Source of the DNA: GCA-2684655 sp045105235
GTDB lineage: Bacteria; Planctomycetota; UBA1135; UBA2386
NCBI GenBank assembly: GCA_045105235.1
Contig: JBGCDH010000010.1
Coordinates: forward strand, 39,876-103,875
Direction: 5' to 3'
DNA: 64,000 bases
The position numbers and the translations under genes are program-made. The notes below the pieces were generated by a model that did not search any database, was not told the origin of the DNA, and saw only the letters and a list, made by a program, of their open reading frames with translations. Below, piece after piece: positions 54,191 to 64,000 of the stretch; the first letter of the stretch is position 1; every line of letters begins with the position of its first letter.

Positions 54191-56281
54191 CTAGAAGCCG
54201 ACCAGCGCGTTGCCGCCGTTCGACATCACGATCGACAAGCTGTTGACCGTTGGCTCCCAAATGGCCCACTGGTGGTAGACGCTGAGGCCCGCAAGGGTCG
54301 GATCGTTCGGCACGTTGATCGGGGACTGGGCGTCGCCCGACGCATCGGTGATGGCGAGATCCAGCACATCGGTCGAGACCAGCAGATCGCACCCCGGCGC
54401 GCCAGGAATGGCGAGCGGCAGCGGCAGGCCCTGCGAGACTTGATCCGACAGACCCGAAACGAGCACGGCAAACGTGTTGGCTAGCGCATCGCTGACAGCA
54501 GGGCTGTAGGCCGTGCCCAGCTCCGGCTGGCCGACGATGCCCATCGCTGGCGTCAAGAACGTCTGCGTGGACGTGCACGAAACCCGGTACGACGGGAAGT
54601 CGACGAGGCCCGACTGCGACCAGCCGCCGCTGCCTCGGAAGAAGCCGATGCCCGGGGTGCCCGCTGTCAGGTTCGAGATGACGCCGTCCGGCGAGTTTTC
54701 GTAGCCGACGTAGAAGGTGCCGGTCAGTGCGACCGGGCTGCTGAACGTCGCCGTGTAGAAGCCCGGCTGCGTGCCAACCGTGATGGTCGTCGTAGCGAGC
54801 GGCGTCGCGCCAGGCTGGCCACCCACATCTGGGTAGATGTGAGCCGGACGGTTCAAGGTGCCGTTGTTCGACTCCGTGTAGATATCGAACGAAGAGACGG
54901 TGATCGAATCCGTGTTGTCGACGCGGTACGTGTACTCGAACTGGTTGGTGTTTCCGTTGAGCGTGCCACCGCTGCCGTTGAGCTCGGGGCAGCTGAACGG
55001 TGCCAGCACCGAGCCCGGGCAACCAGCAGCGAACGTCTCGAACGCCGCCTGGATCACGCCACCTGGCACCGTGCTTGGCACGCTGACGGACAGCATGCCC
55101 GGACCCGGCCGTGCTTCGTCGATGACCACATCGCCCGAACCCGGGGCCACGTCGGCGTCGAAGCCGAAGTTGTAGATCGTGTTCCACTCGAGCGGCTGGC
55201 TGTTGCCGCCGGCCGAGAAGACGACCTCGCTGCCGACCTGCTGCGCCGACCAGTCGTTGCTGCCGTCGTCATCGATGTCGCCGAACGTCAGGTTGCTAAC
55301 GACGATGCCAGCTGGCAGCGGAATGTGCAGAGCCGATCCCGCGCGGCTGTTGTCGACGTTGTGGACGGCGTATTCGTAGTGGAAAAGCCCACCACCGAGC
55401 GGCGTCGCCTTGACGCCGACGAAGAAGCGACCGTCGTCGTTGCCGTTGTGCGCCGAGGTGACGCTCGCGCCGGGCCAGCGATCGAGCACCGAGCCGTACG
55501 TCTGGGCGGCGGCGTTGTTGCCAAACGACCACTGCGAGCCATTCCAGCTGGGCGTCATGCCCCGGTGCGCCATGTTGTCGCCGCGGTTGGCGAGCGACTC
55601 GCCTTCGTGCACGAGCTGCAGCCCGTAGTAGTAGCTGGCGCCGGGCGTGACCAGGTCCGCCTCCTGCACCGTGACGCGATGCTGCACGTCATCGAAGATG
55701 TTCGGGTTCAGGCTACGCACTCCGTCTGCGGCTAGGGGGTAGCCGGCCTGCGACGGATCGCCGATATCAAAGTAGCTGCCGATCGGGCTCCACTCTCCGA
55801 GCCACGGATCGATCTCGCTCGGGGGGCCGAGCCACTGCCGCGCAGCGTTGTTGCCGGCACCGTAGGTGTCGGAGCAGTTGATGCCCATCAGCGAACCGGT
55901 GCCGGGGTTCTGGCAGGAGCCGCAGGCGCCGTTGACGTTGACCGACAGCCACGCGTGCTTGCAGTAGCTCCAGTTGCTGACTTGCTCGATGCGGTCATTG
56001 GCGACGCGCGCAACCATGAAGCCAAACACCGGGTGGTCCGGGTTCATGGCTTGGAACCACGGGATGTTGACCGATCCCGGGTTGCACATGGTGTTGAGCA
56101 TGGCCATGCCCACTTCGCCGTTGGGATAACTAGGGCCGCGGCGGCCGTAGTAGGTGAGGTTGTCAATCCGACTCAAGCGGCCGTCGAGACCGTTGACGAT
56201 GTTGGACTGCGCAGTCAGATCGGCGGTGGCGCAAGCCGCTGCGGCGAGCGCGCTGAACGCGAGCAAGGAAGGAGTTCGCAT
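54191..56281 (-). CDS. secreted paralogue 2 of a tandem three-gene family
   Basis: A 696-residue exported protein (signal SLLAFSALAAAACATADLTAQ; the Cys lies inside the hydrophobic stretch and a lipobox is not clear). The N-terminal 400 residues are closely related to both neighbours (SNIVNGLDGRLSRIDNLTYY, SWSF-type block WNGSQWSFGNNAAAQTYG, HYEYAVHNVDNSR). The middle region (about 410-600) shares an overall beta-rich plan with paralogue 1 (PGSVLAPFSCPELNGSGGTL) but differs in sequence. The C-terminal cap has VPNDPTLAGLSVYHQW and ends SNGGNALVGF. Confidence 0.8.
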   Translation of the reverse strand: MRTPSLLAFSALAAAACATADLTAQSNIVNGLDGRLSRIDNLTYYGRRGPSYPNGEVGMAMLNTMCNPGSVNIPWFQAMNPDHPVFGFMVARVANDRIEQVSNWSYCKHAWLSVNVNGACGSCQNPGTGSLMGINCSDTYGAGNNAARQWLGPPSEIDPWLGEWSPIGSYFDIGDPSQAGYPLAADGVRSLNPNIFDDVQHRVTVQEADLVTPGASYYYGLQLVHEGESLANRGDNMAHRGMTPSWNGSQWSFGNNAAAQTYGSVLDRWPGASVTSAHNGNDDGRFFVGVKATPLGGGLFHYEYAVHNVDNSRAGSALHIPLPAGIVVSNLTFGDIDDDGSNDWSAQQVGSEVVFSAGGNSQPLEWNTIYNFGFDADVAPGSGDVVIDEARPGPGMLSVSVPSTVPGGVIQAAFETFAAGCPGSVLAPFSCPELNGSGGTLNGNTNQFEYTYRVDNTDSITVSSFDIYTESNNGTLNRPAHIYPDVGGQPGATPLATTTITVGTQPGFYTATFSSPVALTGTFYVGYENSPDGVISNLTAGTPGIGFFRGSGGWSQSGLVDFPSYRVSCTSTQTFLTPAMGIVGQPELGTAYSPAVSDALANTFAVLVSGLSDQVSQGLPLPLAIPGAPGCDLLVSTDVLDLAITDASGDAQSPINVPNDPTLAGLSVYHQWAIWEPTVNSLSIVMSNGGNALVGF

Positions 56282-56465
56282 AGGGGTGCTTTCGGGGCAA
56301 GGCGTGCCCGAGCCGAAACTACGGCCAAGGCCCCTAACAGCATCGCAGACGATCCGGGGAGCGGCAAGCGATGCCGCGGCAAGAAAATGCGCCCAAGCAG
56401 ATTGTCTGCCGGGCGCAGCTTGCGCGCCGGGCTCAGATCCGGCGATGGCAGCGCCAGATCCGGCC

Positions 56466-56513
56466 AGGGCCCTGCGAGCCAGGGCCCTGCGAGACGGGGC
56501 CCTGCGAGACGGG
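56466..56513. repeat. GC-rich 15-16-bp tandem repeat between secreted paralogues 2 and 3
   Basis: Three copies of (a/g)gggccctgcgag(cc/acg), each with the palindrome GGGCCC, starting 7 bp beyond the stop of paralogue 3 (minus strand). It may act in transcription termination or as a recombination-prone element. No ORF is supported in 56282-56519. Confidence 0.65.
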
Positions 56514-56519
56514 CTCCCG

Positions 56520-58754
56520 CTAGTTTAGGCCAACCAGCAGCGCCAAGCCGTTCGACGTGACGATGTTGAACGGGTTGATGTTGGCCACCAAGGCGGCGCC
56601 CTGGTTGTAGAGCACGACGCCCGACAGGCTCGGATCGTTCGGGAACGCGAACGAGCGCTGGCCGCTGCCTCCCGCAACCGGGATCACGTCGATGACATCG
56701 AGCTGCTGGTAGAGGAAGCAGCCCGGCATGCCGAGGAACGTCAAATCGAGACCGCCTGAAATCGGCGACAGCGACAGGATCGAAAGGCCCCCCACCGACG
56801 TCAGCGGCACGTTGCTCGTGACGAGGTCGATCGACGTGCCGATGATCGGCCGCGCCGAGGCCGTCAGCTCCAGGTCCGGCACCGGGACGCCCGCGCAGAT
56901 CGTGACGCTGCCGTTCAGGCTGTTCGAGATGTCGATGCCGCCGGGGTTGGCCACACCGCCACCGATCGAGAACCCGACGAGGTACTCGTTGCCGCCAACG
57001 CCGACGTTTTGATAGAGGACGTGCACGTCCCCATTGGCCCAGAACTGCATCTGGAAGGTTGCGGTCAGCGAGCCCGAGAAGTTCTCGACCGCATCCCACG
57101 TCACGACGGTGCGCTGCGCGTTGCTCGTGAAGAAGACGTCGCCGCCCTGGTTGGGCGAAAGGTCGTGCCACAGGCCGGCCCAGCGCGTCGCGCCGCCCAA
57201 GAAGCTACCGACGCTCGGATCATACGCGGTGCCGTTGGACGACTCCGAGACGAAGCCGTTGGAGCAGATGTTGAGCGAGCCGGTCGAGCCCCCCGGGAAG
57301 GGCAGCGTGTGCGACAGCGTGCGCGTCGATTGATCGTCGTCGCCCAGGTTGAGGTTGGTCGCACCCGTCGGCGCAATCCAAGAACCCTGCCCCGCGTCCA
57401 GCGTGTAGCTGTCCCCGCTGGCATCGTAGGTCAGCGTGAAGGCTGAGTTGCCGAGGTCGAAGCCCGGCTCTTCGTAGAACGCGGCGTCGCATTGAACCGG
57501 CGAGCCACCGCAGCCCGTGCCAACGGACGACACCGTGGCAAACGTCGACCCTGCCGGCGCCTGGGTCGCGACGGTCACCATCATGGCGCCGGGCCCCGGA
57601 CGCGCTTCGACGATGTCGCAGCCGGACTGGCCGGGAGCGAAGTCGGCATCGAAGCCGAAGTTGTAGATCGTGTTCCACTCGAGCGGCTGGCTGCCGACAC
57701 CGGCTTGGAAGACAATCTCATTGCCGACGCGCTGGGCCGTCCAATCGTTGGCCGAGTTGCTGTCGATGTCGCCAAACGTGAAGTTGCTGGCCGATGCGCT
57801 GGCATCGATCGGGATGCGCAGCTCGGCACCGCCGCGGCTGTTGTCGACGTTGTGCACCGCATACTCGTAGTGGTATTGCCCACCGCCGAGCACCGTCACC
57901 TTGCTGGCGACGAAGAAGCGACCGTCGTCGTTGCCGTTGTGGCCCGACTCGACCGTAGCACCTGGCCAGCGGTCCAGCACAGAGCCGTAGTCCTGACCCG
58001 CCGAGTTGTTCGAGAACGACCACGTCGACCCGTTCCAGCTGGGGGTCATGCCGCGGTGCGCCAGGTTGTCGCCGCGGTTGGCGAGCGCCTCGCCTTCGTG
58101 CAGCAGCTGCAGCGCATAGTAGTAGTCCGCGCCGGGCGTCAGCAGGTCCTGCTCCTTGACCGTGACGCGGTTTTGCACGCTGTCAAAGATGTTTGAATTG
58201 AGGCTGCGCACACCGTCCGCAGCATTCGGATAGCCGGCCTGCGACGGATCGCCGATATCGAAGTAGCTGCCAACCGGATCCCACGTGCCAAGCCACGGGT
58301 TGATCTCGTTCGGCGGGCCGAGCCAGAAACGGCTGGCGTTGTTGCTGGCCCCGTAGGTATCCGAGCAGTTGATGCCCATCAGCGAACCCGTGCCCGGATC
58401 CTGGCACGACCCGCACGAACCGTTGACGTTGATCGACGTGAACGCGTGCTTGCAGAAGCTCCACTCGTTGATCTGCTCGAGGCGATCGTTGGCAACGCGC
58501 ACGATCAAGAAGCCGAACATCGGGTGGTCCGGCTGCATGGCCGCAAACCACGGAATGTCGACCGAGCCCGGATTGCACATCGTGTTGAGCATGGCCATGC
58601 CGGCCTCGCCGTTCGGATGCGCCGCACCCCGGCGGCCGTAGTAGGTCAAGTTGTCGACCACGGTGAGGCGACCGTCGAGACCGGCCACGATGTTGGATTG
58701 CGCCACGAGGCCAGAAGCCACGGCGCCAAACGCCAAGAGAGAAGCTGTTCGCAT
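56520..58754 (-). CDS. secreted paralogue 3 with extra beta domain
   Basis: A 744-residue exported protein (signal SLLAFGAVASGLVAQ). The N-terminal 400-residue module is nearly the same as in paralogue 1 (IVAGLDGRLTVVDNLTYYGR, MLNTMCNPGSVDIPWF, SLMGINCSDTYGASNNASRF). The variable part (about 420-640) is replaced by a different domain (TLPFPGGSTGSLNICSNGFV, FLGGATRWAGLWHDLSPNQG, VVTWDAVENFSGSLTATFQM) that resembles a nidogen-like/lectin-type beta domain seen in planctomycete surface proteins. The C-terminal cap has FPNDPSLSGVVLYNQG and IVTSNGLALLVGLN. Divergent from the tricorn-type protease gene. Confidence 0.8.
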   Translation of the reverse strand: MRTASLLAFGAVASGLVAQSNIVAGLDGRLTVVDNLTYYGRRGAAHPNGEAGMAMLNTMCNPGSVDIPWFAAMQPDHPMFGFLIVRVANDRLEQINEWSFCKHAFTSINVNGSCGSCQDPGTGSLMGINCSDTYGASNNASRFWLGPPNEINPWLGTWDPVGSYFDIGDPSQAGYPNAADGVRSLNSNIFDSVQNRVTVKEQDLLTPGADYYYALQLLHEGEALANRGDNLAHRGMTPSWNGSTWSFSNNSAGQDYGSVLDRWPGATVESGHNGNDDGRFFVASKVTVLGGGQYHYEYAVHNVDNSRGGAELRIPIDASASASNFTFGDIDSNSANDWTAQRVGNEIVFQAGVGSQPLEWNTIYNFGFDADFAPGQSGCDIVEARPGPGAMMVTVATQAPAGSTFATVSSVGTGCGGSPVQCDAAFYEEPGFDLGNSAFTLTYDASGDSYTLDAGQGSWIAPTGATNLNLGDDDQSTRTLSHTLPFPGGSTGSLNICSNGFVSESSNGTAYDPSVGSFLGGATRWAGLWHDLSPNQGGDVFFTSNAQRTVVTWDAVENFSGSLTATFQMQFWANGDVHVLYQNVGVGGNEYLVGFSIGGGVANPGGIDISNSLNGSVTICAGVPVPDLELTASARPIIGTSIDLVTSNVPLTSVGGLSILSLSPISGGLDLTFLGMPGCFLYQQLDVIDVIPVAGGSGQRSFAFPNDPSLSGVVLYNQGAALVANINPFNIVTSNGLALLVGLN

Positions 58755-58980
58755 AGGGAAGCTGGAGCTGAGGGCAGCAACCTGCGCAACCTGCCGCAGG
58801 CCTTACGTCGCAAGCATGCAACAGCGGCGCGCCATGGGCAAGGTGCCCCACTGCCAATGCTCGTCACCCTTGCCATCGGCCGCTCCGGCACCGACTGTAC
58901 TCTCTGCGCGCCTTCGACCGCCGCCCAAGCGGCCGGCCGCGGCGTCGCTCAAAGCCCGCACGACCGCATTCCATTCGCCC
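58755..58980. promoter_or_regulatory. divergent spacer: secreted paralogue 3 / tricorn-type protease
   Basis: 226 bp between divergent starts. It should carry both promoters; no consensus -10/-35 pair, operator or RNA structure stands out to me. Confidence 0.35.
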
Positions 58981-62330
<3,350 letters not shown>

Positions 62331-62334
<4 letters not shown>

Positions 62335-63614
62335 GCCAGGGACGAAGAGACGGCCGGAGCTCAAACGGCCATCGCGGCGGCAGGCAGGATCGCGGCGGCA
62401 GGCAGGATCGCGCGCGGCCCGATCGAGGTCGACAGGACCGTGGCGACGCCGGTGCCCGCGAAAAGCTGCCGGAGCTGCGCCTGAAGGTGCGCGCCAACGG
62501 CCGGCACCCCTGGTTCTACCGCAAGATGGTGCAAAAGCCGGCGGCTCCGATCCCTGCCGGGAGCGCCTGCAAGGTGCGCGACCGCGAAGGCAAGTTGTGC
62601 GGCGTCGGCTTCTACAATCCACGCGCCGAACTGGCGCTGCGTATGTTCGCCGACAAGCCGCCTGAGACGACCGTCACCGCGCACTTCCTGGCGGCGTTGG
62701 AGCAGGCCATCGAGCTGCGCGAACAGGCGCTGGCACTGCCGCAGACCACCGATGCCTACCGACTGATCCACGCCGAGGGCGACGGCTTCCCCGGCCTCAT
62801 CGTCGACCGCCTCAACGATGCCATTGTTGCCCAGGTCAGCTCGCTCGGCATGCTGCAGCAGCTCGAAGCCGTCGGCGAACGCCTGCTGGAGCACTACCCA
62901 GGCGCGCGCCTGCTGCTGCAGCAAGACAAGGAATGGAGCGAACGCGAGGGCATCGAAAAGCTGCCGCGCGTGGTGCCGGCGCAAACGATCGTGCGCGAGC
63001 ACGATCTGCGCTACGCGGTCGAAGCCGGCACCGGGCACAAGACCGGGTTCTTCGCCGACCAGCGCGACAACCGGCTGCTGGTGCGTTCGCTGGCCCGCGG
63101 CCGCCGCGTGCTCGACCTGTGCTGCAACAGCGGCGGCTTCGCGATGAACGCGGTGCGCGGCGGCAGCAAGCGCGTGCTGGCCGGCGACCTCGACGAGGCC
63201 ATGGTCGAGCAAACCCATCGCAATGCGCGCGCCAACAACCTGCGGTTCGAGGCCGTTCACGGCGACGCGTTTGACATGCTGCGCTCCGCCAACCAATCGG
63301 CCTACGACCTGATGGTCCTCGATCCGCCCAAGTGGGTCGCAAACAAGAACGAGATCGAAGCCGGCCTGCAGCGCTACTTCGACCTCAACCGACTGGGCTT
63401 CGAGAAGGTCGAGCGGTCCGGCATCGTGGTGACGTGCTCGTGCTCGGGCAGCGTCTCCGAAGACAGCTTTGTGCGCATGCTGCGCGACGCCGCGGTGGCA
63501 GCGCGCCGCGACGTGCGCATCCTGCACCTGCGTTCGGCCGGGCCCGATCACCCGATCGCGCTGGAGTGCCAGGAGACTCGCTACCTGAAGGTTGCGGTGC
63601 TACAGGTTCGCTGA
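62331..63614 (+). CDS. RlmI-like class I SAM-dependent rRNA (cytosine-C5) methyltransferase
   Basis: A 427-residue protein. After a basic, repeat-rich start (GGRQDRGGRQDR, coded by 18-bp repeats) a PUA-like part covers about 45-120 (HPWFYRKMVQKP, VGFYNPRAELALRMF). The central and methyltransferase parts include YRLIHAEGDGFPGLIVDR, the SAM motif VLDLCCNSGGFAMNAV, the D-P-P-K motif in MVLDPPKWVANK, and the catalytic-region CSCSGSVSED. RlmI methylates C1962 of 23S rRNA; the exact target here is inferred. Start overlaps the protease stop. Confidence 0.88.
62373..62408. repeat. 18-bp tandem repeat (2 copies) in the RlmI-like gene
   Basis: The unit cgcggcggcaggcaggat occurs twice in direct succession and encodes RGGRQD repeats at the basic N-terminus. 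Confidence 0.8.
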
Positions 63615-63625
63615 CGCGGGCGGCG

Positions 63626-63642
63626 GCGGGCTTTCAGCCTGC
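63626..63642. terminator. short hairpin between convergent genes (weak)
   Basis: GCGGGCT, loop TTC, AGCCTGC, a 7-bp stem with one G-U pair. No T-run follows on either strand. It sits in the 38-bp gap between the RlmI-like gene and the exonuclease. Confidence 0.3.
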
Positions 63643-63652
63643 GGCGAGATCT

Positions 63653-64000
63653 TTAGAAGCGGTCCAAAAACCGCTCGTAGCCGATGTCGCGGCAGAACGT
63701 TTGCAGATCCTCGGTCGGCCCGCGCCACTGCAAGTCGTCGAGCGACTCTTGGATCGGCACGTCGAGCCGCACGGTCGCGAGCCGCTTGTAGAGCGCGACC
63801 TCTTCCTGGTTCGCGCGCAGGTTGGCGGCCAGCCCTGCCGCGCCGCGCACCTTGACCGCCCACTCCGCCTCGTCGGCGGGGATCGCCTCCAGGTGCTCGT
63901 AGTGGAACAGCATCGTCGCCGACGACTTGGCGCCCCACTTGGGCACTCCTGGGATGCCGTCCTGGTCATCGCCGACGAGCGCCAGATAGTCGGGAATCGA
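63653..64000 (-). CDS. 5'-3' exonuclease (PolA N-terminal type), partial at right edge
   Basis: The last 115 residues of a minus-strand gene whose start is outside the window. It begins with DYLALVGDDQDGIPGVPKWG, followed by AKSSATML, the helix-3-turn-helix (H3TH) DNA-binding motif of PolA 5'-nuclease domains (G-D-x-x-D-x-I-P-G-V-x-G-x-G-x-K). The C-terminus (LYKRLATVRLDVPI) matches the end of stand-alone 5'-3' exonucleases. It ends at TAA (63653-63655). Whether it is a stand-alone exonuclease or the N-part of a split PolA cannot be told, but the stop shows no polymerase domain follows. Confidence 0.85.
   Translation of the reverse strand, partial: SIPDYLALVGDDQDGIPGVPKWGAKSSATMLFHYEHLEAIPADEAEWAVKVRGAAGLAANLRANQEEVALYKRLATVRLDVPIQESLDDLQWRGPTEDLQTFCRDIGYERFLDRF

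Overview
The window is high-GC bacterial DNA, densely coded on both strands, with many overlapping start and stop codons (ATGA, GTGA, TTGA). Several traits suggest a deep-branching planctomycete: a pseudopilin operon with a giant GspK-like protein, large secreted repeat-family proteins ending in a shared 'PND...SNG..VG' module, a DUF6288-type secreted protein, a tricorn-type protease, and many conserved hypotheticals. The phylum call is inference from gene content; there is no rRNA here.

Layout. 1-744 is the 5' part of a minus-strand TPR-like lipoprotein running off the left edge, divergent from gcvP (919-3795). From 3865 to 14093 eight co-directional genes, mostly overlapping, form one operon: a HlyD-like adaptor, an accessory protein, a MoxR AAA+ ATPase, a second accessory protein, a degenerate vWA-like protein, a large TPR plus beta-propeller-like protein, and a secreted PDZ/alpha-toroid protein. 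The core matches the MoxR-vWA-beta-propeller 'ternary' NTP-dependent conflict systems. A four-TM protein follows.

14970-21334 is a nucleotide-sugar block: an epimerase-like/DegT aminotransferase fusion, a Gfo/Idh/MocA oxidoreductase and a WbpD/WlbB-like acetyltransferase. These are the steps expected for 2,3-diamino-2,3-dideoxy-uronate synthesis. The block is split by a lower-GC insertion (about 18254-20716) carrying an orphan membrane-anchored protein and a Cys-rich secreted protein with an in-frame stop.

21378-32110: a large minus-strand lipoprotein, tRNA-Leu, a 7Fe ferredoxin, a MoeB/ThiF plus cysteine desulfurase pair, then minus-strand genes for a TM protein, a Nudix hydrolase and an AMP-ligase, tRNA-Glu with a terminator, and an ScpB with a very long acidic repeat extension.

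30802-50778 (minus) looks like one long operon: FHA membrane protein, PilM-PilN fusion, PilO-like, TPR protein, GspG, GspH-like, giant GspK-like, GspJ-like, GspI-like, a conserved exported protein, a parvulin-like lipoprotein, then scpB. Several members carry lectin/CBM-like beta-sandwich regions, so this may be a pseudopilus or secretion platform that handles polysaccharide or matrix.

50985-64000: rsmE, three tandem paralogous secreted proteins (minus), a tricorn-type protease overlapping an RlmI-like methyltransferase, and at the right edge a partial 5'-3' exonuclease. Short in-frame tandem repeats (12, 15 or 18 bp) recur in at least eight genes.
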